Shown here: positions 44,895 through 53,358 of the stretch, piece after piece
Layout: the number at the start of each line of letters is the position of its first letter
Numbering within the stretch: the first letter of the stretch is position 1
NCBI RefSeq assembly: GCF_020193655.1
Contig: NZ_JADYVE010000005.1
Location: forward strand, 1-64,000
Source: Ensifer sp. IC3342
GTDB taxonomy: Bacteria; Pseudomonadota; Alphaproteobacteria; Rhizobiales; Rhizobiaceae
Length of the DNA stretch: 64,000 nt
Reading direction: 5' to 3'
Translations under genes and position numbers: made by a program
Notes under the pieces: generated by a model
Database searches by the model: none
Seen by the model: only the letters and a program-made list of their open reading frames with translations
What the model was told of the DNA's origin: nothing

Positions 44895-45590
44895 ATGGCA
44901 TGGATCAGGAAACTCGTCCTTTGGGCGTGGCGCATCGTCAGCACGCCGGCGGGAACGCTGAGCCTCGGCTTCCTGACGCTCGGCGGCTTCGTCGGCGGCG
45001 TGATGTTCTGGGGTGCCTTCAACACCGCGCTCGAGCTCACCAACACCGAAACCTTCTGCACCTCCTGCCATGAGATGCGCGACAACGTCTATCAGGAGCT
45101 GACGCGGACGATCCATTTCTCCAACCGCTCCGGTGTCAGGGCCACCTGTCCGGACTGCCATGTGCCCCATGACTGGACGGACAAGATCGCCCGCAAGATG
45201 CAGGCGTCGAAGGAGGTCTGGGGCAAGATCTTCGGGACGATCAATACCCGCCCGAAATTCCTCGAGCACCGGCTGGAACTCGCCCAGCATGAATGGGCGC
45301 GGCTGAAGGCAAACGACAGTCTCGAATGCCGCAATTGCCATTCGTCGGTGGCCATGGACCTGCAGAAGCAGACGGAACGGGCGGCGACGATCCACACTCG
45401 CTATCTGCTTCCCGGCCGGGCGACCTGCATCGATTGCCACAAGGGCATCGCACACGAGCTGCCGAACATGGAGGGCATCGATCCGGGCTGGAAGGTGCCG
45501 CCGGAACTGGAAGGCGAAACCACCACGAGCTCAACCCCGATCGACGAACTCAGGCAGGCGATGAAGGAACTGCACGCGAGCAACTTCTAA
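44895..45590 (+). CDS. napC: NapC, membrane tetrahaem quinol dehydrogenase
   Basis: This 231-residue NapC/NirT-family cytochrome has one N-terminal anchor ([20 protein letters not shown]) and four haem motifs: CTSCH, CPDCH, CRNCH and CIDCH. It oxidises ubiquinol and feeds NapB. The ATG lies 5 bases after napB. It ends the napEFDABC operon and is followed by a stem-loop. Confidence 0.95.
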   Translation: MAWIRKLVLWAWRIVSTPAGTLSLGFLTLGGFVGGVMFWGAFNTALELTNTETFCTSCHEMRDNVYQELTRTIHFSNRSGVRATCPDCHVPHDWTDKIARKMQASKEVWGKIFGTINTRPKFLEHRLELAQHEWARLKANDSLECRNCHSSVAMDLQKQTERAATIHTRYLLPGRATCIDCHKGIAHELPNMEGIDPGWKVPPELEGETTTSSTPIDELRQAMKELHASNF

Positions 45591-45603
45591 ACGCTACCGC
45601 ACC

Positions 45604-45660
45604 GCGCGTCCAACTGGACGCGCAAAGGTCGCTGTAGAACTTTGAATTTCTGCAGTGGAT
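45604..45660. repeat. Intergenic palindrome, family A copy 4, after napC
   Basis: GCGCGTCC (45604-45611) pairs with GGACGCGC (45616-45623) around AACT. The family signature GCTGTAGAACTTTGAATTTC then CTGCAG follows. Its place 14 bases after the napC stop, before convergent ybaN, suggests it also serves as a transcription barrier. Confidence 0.65.
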
Positions 45661-45667
45661 GGTCGCG

Positions 45668-46036
45668 TCAATTGCTCTGGCGCGTCAGGATGAAGGCGGC
45701 CGGGAGCGCCATCACGGTCGCGACGATGGCCGCAAGCATCGCGTCCGGCTTGCTGAAGACACAGAAGAGACCGAAGCTTGCGGCGATCAGGGCGACGGAA
45801 GCGAACTTCGCCCGTGCCGCGATTGCACCCTTTTCACGCCAGAGACGCAGCGAAGTGCCGAATACGGGGTGCTCGACGAGCCAGCGCTCAAGCCGGGGGG
45901 ACGCCCGGGCGAACAGGCCCGCCGCCAAGAGCAGGAAAGGTGTGGTGGGCAGGATCGGCAGGAAAACGCCTGCGATGGCGAACCCGACCATCAGCCAGCC
46001 AAGGCACAGGCAAACGATACGCAATGGAAGGTTCAT
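45668..46036 (-). CDS. YbaN-family (DUF454) inner-membrane protein
   Basis: This 122-residue protein has about four membrane helices and the family hallmark PILPTTPFLLLAAGLFARAS with SPRLERWLVEHPVFG. The family is common but uncharacterised. It follows the 130-residue unknown gene by 42 bases and is probably the last gene of the ubiTUV transcription unit. Confidence 0.85.
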   Translation of the reverse strand: MNLPLRIVCLCLGWLMVGFAIAGVFLPILPTTPFLLLAAGLFARASPRLERWLVEHPVFGTSLRLWREKGAIAARAKFASVALIAASFGLFCVFSKPDAMLAAIVATVMALPAAFILTRQSN

Positions 46037-46078
46037 TCGCCGTCTCCAGATCGCGCGCTCCCGAAAGCCTGACAGTGT

Positions 46079-46471
46079 TCATCGCATACCCGCCTTCGAG
46101 CCCGGCAAGGTGGCGGCGACATTGAGCAGCCGCGCCCCTTGCAGCGCAGCTTCGGCAATGTCCTCGAAAAGCAGCCGCGCTTCCACCAGCACGCTTCGGT
46201 CGGCATCCCCATAGCCGATCTCGTCCAGTTCGTGAAGCAGTTCCATGATCGTGGCGATGCGGCGCCGCTGGCGCCGGGCCTGGTCGAGCATGCGCTTTTC
46301 GCGTTGCCTCGTTGTCAGGCTTTCGAAGCGAAGCAACAACTCGTCGACACGTGCGCGGCAGCCGCATTCGAGCGCAGCGCCATCGATCAGCCTGCGAATC
46401 TGGCTAATGACCGTCACGAGATTTTCGTCACCTGTGGTTTCATCTGCGAGAACGTCGATTTCACGTACCAT
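46079..46471 (-). CDS. Unknown 130-residue helical protein in the ubiTUV unit
   Basis: No family is recognised. From the ATG at 46471 the product is charged and mostly helical (ESLTTRQREKRMLDQARRQR, IATIMELLHELDEIGYGDAD) with two Cys in LECGCRARVDELL. It has no signal peptide or membrane segment. It lies between ubiV and the YbaN-type gene on the same strand, with a family C palindrome ahead of it. An in-frame upstream ATG is unlikely because it would run through ubiV. Confidence 0.6.
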   Translation of the reverse strand: MVREIDVLADETTGDENLVTVISQIRRLIDGAALECGCRARVDELLLRFESLTTRQREKRMLDQARRQRRRIATIMELLHELDEIGYGDADRSVLVEARLLFEDIAEAALQGARLLNVAATLPGSKAGMR

Positions 46472-46486
46472 GGCGAGACTCCGGCT

Positions 46487-46540
46487 AATGGAGAGCGGGA
46501 TGCGGGCAGAAACCGCACACTTTTCCCATCCCGCTCTAGG
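46487..46540. repeat. Intergenic palindrome, family C copy 1
   Basis: AGAGCGGGATG (46492-46502) pairs with CATCCCGCTCT (46527-46537) and encloses GCGGGCAGAAACCGCACAC. The element overlaps the ubiV stop codon (46536-46538). Similar elements lie at 52621-52686 and 60388-60460. Confidence 0.75.
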
Positions 46541-47456
46541 CTGATGCGTGGCCCGCGATCCAGGCGGCGCCTTGCTGGGCGTAATGGAACCCGTTCGAAA
46601 GGCTTGCGCCGGGATAGGCGGTTTGAAGACGGGCGATGGCATCGGCGGGTGCGGACCTGCCGGCGATCGCGTCGTCAAAGGTTCGGGCAACCGAGACCAT
46701 GTCGCAGTCCTGCGGCGAAAGCCGGATCCGCGAAATGCCGGCAGCGGCCAGTTCCGGCAGTTCCTGGATCAGTGCCTGGCATGTGTGCGACACGGTCTGC
46801 ACGCCATTCAGGGCAAGAAAGGGCTGTCGATCGAGCGTTTCGACCACCAGACCGTCCGGGTCGTCGCCGCAGATGAACTGACAGTTGTCCTTGACCAATC
46901 CCTTGGACCGGGCATGGGCGCAGCGGGCCGAGATCGCCAGCGGAACGCGCCCGAACGCGAAAATCTCGAAGGCCACGCCGGGCGCATCGCGAACGATCTC
47001 GCGCACCGACGCCATGGGCAGTTCTGGCGGCAGGCAGATGCTCGTCGCACCGCGCGAGGCGAGCAGCCGCGCGGTGGCGCCGTTATAGACGTTGATCAGG
47101 GGGCCGACGGAGTGCGGCTTGCCGGCCAGCAACCCGAGCGCCGACAGGTCGTTGGCTTCGACCGGGTGCGCGCTGTCGCGCGCGAGCGCCCGGACGATCT
47201 GGCTCTCCCGCTCGAGCGTGACGAGCGCCAAGGAGGCGAGACTGACGCTCTTGCCTGCGCGCTCCAGCCGCTCGACCACTTCGCCGACATGCGGCTCGAT
47301 GAAATGCAGCCGTTTCGAGCAGACCGTCTCGCCGATGACGACATGCGCGACCGGCGCCTCGTCGGCGATGCGGAAATAGAAATCGCGCCATTTGGGTCCG
47401 TCCCACAAGTAGAGGACCGGACCGAGGCTGAGGCTCGGAAGCGTTGCGACAGTCAT
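46536..47456 (-). CDS. ubiV: UbiV, O2-independent ubiquinone hydroxylation protein
   Basis: This 306-residue U32-family protein pairs with UbiU to hydroxylate the quinone ring without oxygen, using prephenate as the oxygen donor in E. coli. Four Cys fit its [4Fe-4S] site: Cys46 (TVCSKR), Cys179, Cys192 and Cys196 (spacing as in E. coli UbiV). It starts 3 bases after the ubiU stop. Its stop codon lies in a palindromic repeat. Confidence 0.93.
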   Translation of the reverse strand: MTVATLPSLSLGPVLYLWDGPKWRDFYFRIADEAPVAHVVIGETVCSKRLHFIEPHVGEVVERLERAGKSVSLASLALVTLERESQIVRALARDSAHPVEANDLSALGLLAGKPHSVGPLINVYNGATARLLASRGATSICLPPELPMASVREIVRDAPGVAFEIFAFGRVPLAISARCAHARSKGLVKDNCQFICGDDPDGLVVETLDRQPFLALNGVQTVSHTCQALIQELPELAAAGISRIRLSPQDCDMVSVARTFDDAIAGRSAPADAIARLQTAYPGASLSNGFHYAQQGAAWIAGHASA

Positions 47457-47459
47457 GAT

Positions 47460-48437
47460 CTACCTCCAACGCTTTTCATAGGCGCCGGACGTCGTCCGCT
47501 GGCCTTCGCTCAAGAGTCTCAGCCGAGAGATGAGGGCGGGACGGTCGGCGGCATTCGCAGCAAGCGCGCGGCGCATCACCGAGACGACCTCCGCCACGTA
47601 GGCCTTACCGCGCTGGCGTCCCTCGATCTTCAGCGCGCTGACGCCCGCCTCGCGCAAAAGGTCGACGTGGTCCATGACGTCGAGCGAAACCGGGTCCTCG
47701 AAGGCGTAGCCGCGCTCGTCCGCTACATTGAAGCGTCCCTTGCAGAGCGTCGGGTAGCCGGCTGCCTCGCCGGCGGGAAAGCGGTTGATCGTATAGTCGC
47801 CGAGTTCCGAGACGAGTTCGCGCCCATCCTCGCGGTAGCGCACATGGCTTGCCGGGGAACAGACCCCATTCATGTTCGGCGACTTGCCGGTGGCATAGGA
47901 GGAGAGCGAACAACGCCCTTCCGCCATCACGCAAAGCCCACCGAAGACGAAAACCTCGATCTCGCAGCGGATCTGCCTTGCAAGGCGGGCGATGTCGGGA
48001 ATGGTGAGAATGCGCGGCAGCACGACACGCTTGGCCCGAAATGTCTCGACCAGGAAATTGACTGCGTCCGCGTTGGCGGCGGATGCCTGCACCGATACGT
48101 GCAGCCGCTGGTCGGGATAGCGCTCGGCGGTATAGGCCATCAGCCCGAAATCGGCGAGGATGACCGCGTCGGCGCCAAGGCGCACGGCATCGTCCACGGC
48201 CTCGTGCCAGAGCTTTTCGCGACCGGCCCGCATGAAGGTGTTGATGGCGACGAATGTCATCGTTCCGTGCTGGCGTGCATAGGCGATTGCCGCCTTCAGC
48301 TCGTCGCGGGAAAAGTTCAGCCCGGGGAAATTGCGGGCATTGGTCTCGTCGCGAAAACCGCAATAGACGGCATCGGCTCCGGCATCGACGGCCTCGCGGA
48401 AGGCGGCCGGCGTTCCGGCCGGGCAGATCAGTTCCAT
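47460..48437 (-). CDS. ubiU: UbiU, O2-independent ubiquinone hydroxylation protein
   Basis: This 325-residue U32-family protein has Cys169, Cys176, Cys193 and Cys232, in the same order and spacing as the [4Fe-4S] ligands of E. coli UbiU. The ELICPAGTPAAFREAVDAGA start and FVFGGLCVMAEGRCSLSSY block are typical. It forms a complex with UbiV. The start overlaps the ubiT end by 10 bases. Confidence 0.94.
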   Translation of the reverse strand: MELICPAGTPAAFREAVDAGADAVYCGFRDETNARNFPGLNFSRDELKAAIAYARQHGTMTFVAINTFMRAGREKLWHEAVDDAVRLGADAVILADFGLMAYTAERYPDQRLHVSVQASAANADAVNFLVETFRAKRVVLPRILTIPDIARLARQIRCEIEVFVFGGLCVMAEGRCSLSSYATGKSPNMNGVCSPASHVRYREDGRELVSELGDYTINRFPAGEAAGYPTLCKGRFNVADERGYAFEDPVSLDVMDHVDLLREAGVSALKIEGRQRGKAYVAEVVSVMRRALAANAADRPALISRLRLLSEGQRTTSGAYEKRWR

Positions 48438-48934
48438 TGGCCGGCCTCCTTGGGCAGGACGCGGCTTCTGATCTCCGCGGCGGCCCGCCGGACGAGCGGC
48501 GCGAAGGGGCCTGCGAGGCTACCGACGTCGGAGGGCAGGTCGATGTTGCAGTCGTCGAGCGCGTTGCGCAGCGCCAGCATCGCTTCCATGTCGCCGGTCA
48601 CCGTCAGGTCGCGCGAGAAGAACACCGCATCACCGTCGAGGCGACCCTCGAGCAGCCCGAGGAGAAGCACGAAGCCGCCGGTGACCGCAGCGTCTGTGGC
48701 AGGCAGGTCGGCCTTGCGGTGCACGGATATGCGGTTCTTGGCAGGCTCGACCAGGAAGCCGACCGGCAGGTCGGACGGGAAAAAGCCGTATCGCTTGCCC
48801 GCGTGTTCGCCCAGGCGATCGAAAAGGCCGGGATGCCGCGTCATGACGTGGGAGAAGACGAGCCTTGTTGCCCGCTCGATGGCGGGAATGGGGATGAGCC
48901 GGAGCGGAACGGCCATCGCTGGGGGTACGGTCAT
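48428..48934 (-). CDS. ubiT: UbiT, SCP2-domain accessory protein for anaerobic ubiquinone synthesis
   Basis: This 168-residue protein has an SCP2-like lipid-binding domain (FLVEPAKNRISVHRKADLPA, FFSRDLTVTGDMEAMLALRN). UbiT is thought to hold the hydrophobic ubiquinone intermediates in place of UbiJ under anaerobiosis. It is the first gene of ubiTUV, divergent from ubiD, with an FNR-like box between them. Confidence 0.9.
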   Translation of the reverse strand: MTVPPAMAVPLRLIPIPAIERATRLVFSHVMTRHPGLFDRLGEHAGKRYGFFPSDLPVGFLVEPAKNRISVHRKADLPATDAAVTGGFVLLLGLLEGRLDGDAVFFSRDLTVTGDMEAMLALRNALDDCNIDLPSDVGSLAGPFAPLVRRAAAEIRSRVLPKEAGQWN

Positions 48935-48992
48935 GTGGGGCCTGCAAAATGAGAATGTCCGCCTAATGTTAGCCGGCGCCCGTCCGCTGTGT

Positions 48993-49006
48993 TTGTCCCA
49001 TATCAA
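48993..49006. promoter_or_regulatory. FNR-type box in the ubiT-ubiD divergent region
   Basis: TTGTCCCATATCAA fits TTG-N8-CAA, with an ATCAA right half. It lies 58 bases from the ubiT ATG and 34 bases from the ubiD ATG, closer to what is expected for activating ubiTUV than ubiDX. Confidence 0.65.
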
Positions 49007-49040
49007 AGACAGGCGGAAATCACCGGCACAAAGAGGCGGC

Positions 49041-50549
49041 ATGAACAAAGCCTTCCGCACCGCATCGCACTTCGCCTCGCTACAGGATTTCGCTTCGGCG
49101 CTCGAACGCGACGGCGAGCTGAAGCGGATTTCGCGACCTGTTTCGCTCGTCCATGAGGTGACCGAAATCCACAGGCGCGTGCTTGCGTCGGGCGGACCAG
49201 CGCTGTTGTTCGAAAAGCCGGTCGATGCCTCCGGCCGTGTGCAGACAATTCCGTTGCTTGCCAACCTGTTCGGCGCGCAAGCGCGGATCGAGCGCGGCTT
49301 CGGCCTTGAGCCGGGTGGATTGACGTTCTTTGCCGAGGAGCTCGCGGAGCTGCGGGATCCCCGTGCGCCGGGATCGCTGCGCGACGCCTGGGAGAAGCTG
49401 CCGTTGCTGCGGTCCGCGCTCTCGATGCGGCCGAAGCATCATAGCCGGGCGCCGTGCCAGGAGATCGTCTGGGGCGGTCCGGAGATCGATCTCGGAAAAT
49501 TGCCGATCCAGTGGTGCTGGCCGGGCGAGCCGGCGCCGCTCATCACTTGGCCGCTGGTGATCACCATGGCTCCGGACGATCCGACCGACCTCAATGTCGG
49601 CATCTACCGCATGCAGGTTTTGGGCAAAGACCGGGCAATCGTCCGCTGGCTCGCCCACCGCGGTGGCGCGCGCCATCACCGCCTCTGGCAGAGACAGGGC
49701 CGGGACATGCCGGTCGCGGTCGCGATCGGGGCGGATCCGGCCACTATCCTCGCGTCGGTGATGCCATTGCCGGACGGGATGAGCGAACTCAATTTTTCAG
49801 GGCTCATTCGTCGGCGGCGAACACCGGTTGCGACGGGGAGGACGGTGCCGTTACCAGTGCCGGCGAAGGCGGAGATCGTGCTCGAAGGCACCGTGTCTGC
49901 TGTCGAGACCGCCGACGAAGGGCCCTACGGCGACCATACCGGCTATTACAATTCCATCGACCGCTTCCCGGTCATGACGCTTTCGGCGATCACGATGCGC
50001 CGCAGTCCGATCTATCTCTCCACCTATACCGGCCGACCGCCCGACGAACCGTCGCGTCTTGGTGAAGCGATGAACGTGCTCTTCGTGCCGCTGGTGAAGA
50101 AGCAGTTCCCGGAGATCGTCGATCTGTGGCTGCCGCCGGAAGCCTGCTCCTACCGGGCGATGGTCGTCGCGATCGACAAGCGTTATCCGGGTCAGGCGAA
50201 GCGGTTGATGATGGGGCTCTGGTCGATGCTGCCGCAATTCAGCTATGTGAAGCTCATCATCGTCGTCGACCCTGACATCAACGTGCGCAGCTGGCCGGAT
50301 GTCGTCTGGGCGCTTTCCACGCGCTTCGATGCTAGCCGCGACGCCACCATCGTCGCCGACACGCCGATCGACTATCTCGATTTCGCCTCGCCGCACTCCG
50401 GCCTCGGCGGCAAGCTCGGGCTCGACGCGACGACCAAGATCGGCGCGGAGACCGACCGCGAATGGGGGAGGGTGCTCGATATGTCGCCAGAGGTGAAGGC
50501 CGATGTCGACCGGATGTGGGCCGAGCTGGGTCTGGGAGACGGGCGATGA
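49041..50549 (+). CDS. ubiD: UbiD-family prenylated-FMN decarboxylase
   Basis: This 502-residue protein carries the UbiD features: NVGIYRMQVLGKDRAIVRWL, then GARHHRLW, and the ETADEGPYGDHTGYY stretch with the catalytic Glu-Arg-Glu region. It removes the carboxyl from 4-hydroxy-3-polyprenylbenzoate in ubiquinone synthesis and needs prenyl-FMN from UbiX. The ATG follows AAGAGGCGGC. Neighbours ubiX and ubiTUV support the ubiquinone role over other UbiD substrates. Confidence 0.9.
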   Translation: MNKAFRTASHFASLQDFASALERDGELKRISRPVSLVHEVTEIHRRVLASGGPALLFEKPVDASGRVQTIPLLANLFGAQARIERGFGLEPGGLTFFAEELAELRDPRAPGSLRDAWEKLPLLRSALSMRPKHHSRAPCQEIVWGGPEIDLGKLPIQWCWPGEPAPLITWPLVITMAPDDPTDLNVGIYRMQVLGKDRAIVRWLAHRGGARHHRLWQRQGRDMPVAVAIGADPATILASVMPLPDGMSELNFSGLIRRRRTPVATGRTVPLPVPAKAEIVLEGTVSAVETADEGPYGDHTGYYNSIDRFPVMTLSAITMRRSPIYLSTYTGRPPDEPSRLGEAMNVLFVPLVKKQFPEIVDLWLPPEACSYRAMVVAIDKRYPGQAKRLMMGLWSMLPQFSYVKLIIVVDPDINVRSWPDVVWALSTRFDASRDATIVADTPIDYLDFASPHSGLGGKLGLDATTKIGAETDREWGRVLDMSPEVKADVDRMWAELGLGDGR

Positions 50550-51121
50550 CGGGGAAATTGAGGATAGTCGTCGGCGTGACCGGCGCATCGGGGGGCGCGA
50601 TCCCGCTGCGCATCGCCGAGCGGCTTGCGCGGATCGACGAAGTCGAGATGCATCTGGTCATGTCGCCGGCGGCGCATCGCACGTTGAGCCACGAGGTCGG
50701 ACCGGACGCGCTCTTGCGCTTGCTCGAAAAGGCCGACCGGGTCTACGAGCACGACAATATCGGCGCGGCGATTGCCAGCGGATCCTTTCCGACAGCCGGC
50801 ATGATCGTCTCACCCTGTTCAATGCGCACGCTGGCGGCGATCGCCAGCGGCCTTGCGGACAATCTTCTGGTCAGAGCCGCGGATGTGCATCTGAAGGAGC
50901 GCCGGCGGCTCGTGTTGATGACGCGCGAGACGCCGCTCCACCTCGGGCACCTGCGCAACATGTGCGCCGTCACCGAAATGGGGGCGATCGTCATGCCGCC
51001 GGTGCCGGGATTTTATCACCGGCCGACAAGCGTCGAGGCGATTGTCGACCATCTTGCCGCGCGCGCTATCGATCTCCTGGCGCTGCCGATCGCGCCGCTA
51101 GCCGAAGCCTGGCAGGGATAG
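50546..51121 (+). CDS. ubiX: UbiX, flavin prenyltransferase
   Basis: This 191-residue flavoprotein makes prenyl-FMN for UbiD. The family signatures are clear: VVGVTGASGGAIPLRIAERL, SFPTAGMIVSPCSMRTLAAI, and RRLVLMTRETPLHLGHLRNM. Its ATG overlaps the ubiD stop (ATGA). Confidence 0.94.
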   Translation: MTGKLRIVVGVTGASGGAIPLRIAERLARIDEVEMHLVMSPAAHRTLSHEVGPDALLRLLEKADRVYEHDNIGAAIASGSFPTAGMIVSPCSMRTLAAIASGLADNLLVRAADVHLKERRRLVLMTRETPLHLGHLRNMCAVTEMGAIVMPPVPGFYHRPTSVEAIVDHLAARAIDLLALPIAPLAEAWQG

Positions 51122-51153
51122 AGCCGGATCGAGTAAACGTTCCGGCGGCAGGT

Positions 51154-51846
51154 TCAAAACATCGGAAAGGCTTGGAGCAGCGGATCGGCACCGAAGAGGG
51201 CGTAGTGGCCGCCGGCAAGCAGCCAGAGCGTGATGGCTGCCGTGGCGAAGGCCGACAGCAGCAGGACCGGATCGAGGCGGAAGCGAGCGCGACCGCTGAG
51301 GATGGCGGCGAAGGGCCAGATCGACGTGCCGGCGGCAGCGCTCGGCCATTTGTCGCCCAGGCGACGGCGCGCGCGCCGCTCGACCATCAGGAAGCCGCCC
51401 GCGGCAAAAAGCGCGAAGCCGCCGAAGAGCACGAGCGAGCGAAGATCGCCGTTCGGAACGACGTGTCCTGCCGCCCAGATGAGGAATCCCCATAGCACCG
51501 GGTGCCGGGTGACGCCGACGATCGCCCCCGTCTGTCCGGTGCCCTGAAAGATCGAGACGGAAAGCGGGTTCTCGCTGAAGAGGCCCGCAAGAACAAGAAA
51601 AACGCCGAGGGGTGCGAGCACGAGCGTAACCCAGGCCTGCCATGGCGCCGGGTCCCAGAGCGGTATGAAATCCAGTGTCAGCGCCGCGTGGAAGACCCAG
51701 ACGAGCGCTACGACCGACAGCAGCGAATAGCCGGCAAAATAACCCTTTCGACCCAGCCGCTGAATGAGCCGCTCGCGAAGTTTCGGCATGGCGGGAATCA
51801 TGTGCAACGCGAGAAACACCGCGAAGGCCAGCGAAAATTCACGCAT
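51154..51846 (-). CDS. nnrU: NnrU-family membrane protein
   Basis: This 230-residue protein has about six membrane helices and matches NnrU, found in denitrification clusters and required for nitrite/NO respiration in some rhizobia. VTRHPVLWGFLIWAAGHVVP is the family core, shared with the isoprenylcysteine methyltransferase fold. The start overlaps the hemerythrin-like gene by 8 bases. Confidence 0.88.
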   Translation of the reverse strand: MREFSLAFAVFLALHMIPAMPKLRERLIQRLGRKGYFAGYSLLSVVALVWVFHAALTLDFIPLWDPAPWQAWVTLVLAPLGVFLVLAGLFSENPLSVSIFQGTGQTGAIVGVTRHPVLWGFLIWAAGHVVPNGDLRSLVLFGGFALFAAGGFLMVERRARRRLGDKWPSAAAGTSIWPFAAILSGRARFRLDPVLLLSAFATAAITLWLLAGGHYALFGADPLLQAFPMF

Positions 51847-52291
51847 GGCAGGCACCCCGACGGCTTTCGGCAAGCAGCAGGCGCTCGGTCGCGACATGGC
51901 GACGGAGGCTCTCGAAGAGGGCACGCAGCATATAGCCGATCGCGTCCCAGCTAAGGCTGCAGCGACCGTGAAGGAGCTCGCCCAAGACTTCAGCGACATC
52001 GGCCGCGGCTCTTTCGTCCTGCCGGTGCTCTTCGCGAAGACGTTCGATCAGCGCGCTCACGTTTCGGCGATCCGTTCGTGCGCGAAGTTGCGGAAAGAGG
52101 ACCTGTTCCTCCAGCTCGTGCAGGCTGCCAAGCGTCGGTACAAGCGTGTTCGCGATCTCATCGTAGTGCGTCACATCGATTGCGTTCGGCAAGGCGTCGG
52201 CGATTGCCTCCAGCCGATCACATAATTCCAACAGTCCGTCATAGCCGTTCTCCAGCATGCGGCTTCGTTGCATCGTCTCTTTTCCAGCCAT
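51839..52291 (-). CDS. Hemerythrin-like (HHE) protein
   Basis: This 150-residue helical protein shows the HHE pattern: a His in DVTHYDEI, His-Glu in GSLHELEEQVLFPQL, His in REEHRQDE and a final His in SLRRHVATE. This is compatible with a diiron site. In denitrifiers such proteins often handle NO or protect Fe-S clusters. It is cotranscribed with nnrU, and a TTGAC-N4-CGCAA box sits 63 bases upstream of its ATG. Confidence 0.8.
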   Translation of the reverse strand: MAGKETMQRSRMLENGYDGLLELCDRLEAIADALPNAIDVTHYDEIANTLVPTLGSLHELEEQVLFPQLRARTDRRNVSALIERLREEHRQDERAAADVAEVLGELLHGRCSLSWDAIGYMLRALFESLRRHVATERLLLAESRRGACHA

Positions 52292-52353
52292 CAGCCGGAC
52301 TCCGGTCTATTTAACTTAGCGCAACCGTCTAGCCGGCGAACCTGCTCGTCTCT

Positions 52354-52367
52354 TTGACATATCGCAA
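52354..52367 (-). promoter_or_regulatory. NnrR/FNR-type box upstream of the hemerythrin-nnrU unit
   Basis: TTGACATATCGCAA fits TTG-N8-CAA. It lies 63 bases before the hemerythrin-like start on the minus strand, so a -41 position gives a leader of about 20 bases. Confidence 0.65.
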
Positions 52368-52405
52368 GTTCCAATCGATACGACGCAACTCCGGACGGAA
52401 AACCG

Positions 52406-52561
52406 TTAGCGGTCGAGAAAGAGCACCACGGCAATCGCGATCGAGAACAGGACGGCCGAGACGGTGCCGGCGCGCTGCAACACGCCCATGCGGTGGAGGA
52501 CAAGGGCGAAAACGATGATGATAGGGGTTGCGACCGAAAGGCCGATTTGTGCGTCTGTCAT
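52406..52561 (-). CDS. Small 51-residue membrane protein between nnrU and nor units
   Basis: An ATG at 52561, with AGGAG 8 bases upstream, opens 51 codons ending in TAA. The product begins MTDAQIGLSV and has two hydrophobic helices, VATPIIIVFALVLH and VSAVLFSIAIAVVLFLD, joined by a short basic loop (RMGVLQRAG). No family is recognised. It lies on the same strand as the hemerythrin-nnrU pair, 115 bases upstream, in a region otherwise devoted to NO metabolism. Confidence 0.65.
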   Translation of the reverse strand: MTDAQIGLSVATPIIIVFALVLHRMGVLQRAGTVSAVLFSIAIAVVLFLDR

Positions 52562-52620
52562 CGAGGAACTCCTGGATCACGATGATTTTGGCTCTACCGA
52601 CCCAAAGTCATGAACGTGAT

Positions 52621-52686
52621 CGATTCTAATAAGTTAGAGGGGGATGCGGGCGGGAAACCGCGCACATTTTCCTCATCCCGCTCTAG
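52621..52686. repeat. Intergenic palindrome, family C copy 2
   Basis: GATTCTAATAAGTTAGAG leads into GGGATGCGGGCGGGAAACCG and ends with CATCCCGCTCTAG. It matches family C copies at 46487-46540 and, inverted, at 60388-60460. It lies in the promoter-side gap of norE and of the 51-residue protein gene. Confidence 0.75.
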
Positions 52687-52722
52687 TTGCCTTTCCCGAT
52701 AGCGGGTCTTAAGCGCGGCTTC

Positions 52723-52736
52723 CTTGCGCAATGTCA
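52723..52736 (+). promoter_or_regulatory. NnrR-type box upstream of norE
   Basis: TTGCGCAATGTCAA fits TTG-N8-CAA with the TTGCG left half favoured by NnrR. It ends 60 bases before the norE ATG. Confidence 0.7.
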
Positions 52737-52796
52737 AAGACGCTGCTTCCGAGGCTCGCCTAAGTGCCGATTATTTCCGATCAAGGGAGATGCGGC

Positions 52797-53354
52797 ATGG
52801 ACGCACGCGCAACGTCTGACATCGATGCGGGGGAAGAAGCGCCCGCAGATGAGCTTCTGCTCTGGGTTCTGGTCTGGAGCGAACTCGCGGCCTTCGGCAT
52901 TCTGCTCGTGGCCTTTCTCGTCACCGCCTTCCTGCAAGCCGACGCTTTTGCTGCCGGGCAAAACGAACTCAACCCCTTGCTCGCGGGCATCAACACGCTG
53001 GTGCTCTTGACGAGCGGCTGGCAGGCGGCGCTCGCCGCGCGCAAGTCCGCTCTACCCAGGGAGCGCCGGCGTGCCCTCGCCATGGCCGCCCTGCTCGGCT
53101 TCGTCTTCGTCGCGGTCAAACTCGCGGAATACAGCGGCGAGCTTGCACGCGGCGATATTGCCCGGTTCGGTGCCTTCTTCGAGCTCTATTTCCTGATCAC
53201 CGGGTTTCACCTCATGCATGTGGCGTTCGGCGGCCTGATCCTGCTTCTCGTCGCCTGGCGCCAGACGCCCGGCAATGTAACCCTGATAACAACCCTCTGG
53301 CACGTGATCGATCTCATCTGGATCGTGATGTTCCCGATCATCTATCTGGTATGA
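52797..53354 (+). CDS. norE: NorE, cytochrome oxidase subunit III-like protein
   Basis: This 185-residue membrane protein has five helices and is related to cytochrome c oxidase subunit III (LLLWVLVWSELAAFGILLVA, ELYFLITGFHLMHVAFGGLI, TTLWHVIDLIWIVMFPIIYL). NorE helps full NO reductase activity in Paracoccus and rhizobia. AGGGAG supports the ATG at 52797. norF begins 5 bases after its stop. Confidence 0.92.
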   Translation: MDARATSDIDAGEEAPADELLLWVLVWSELAAFGILLVAFLVTAFLQADAFAAGQNELNPLLAGINTLVLLTSGWQAALAARKSALPRERRRALAMAALLGFVFVAVKLAEYSGELARGDIARFGAFFELYFLITGFHLMHVAFGGLILLLVAWRQTPGNVTLITTLWHVIDLIWIVMFPIIYLV

Positions 53355-53358
53355 CCTC

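Noticed and set aside
46548..49040. Extension of the ubiD reading frame about 830 codons upstream
   Set aside because: The extension is antisense to ubiTUV and lacks homology. The UbiD family start is at 49041 with a ribosome site.
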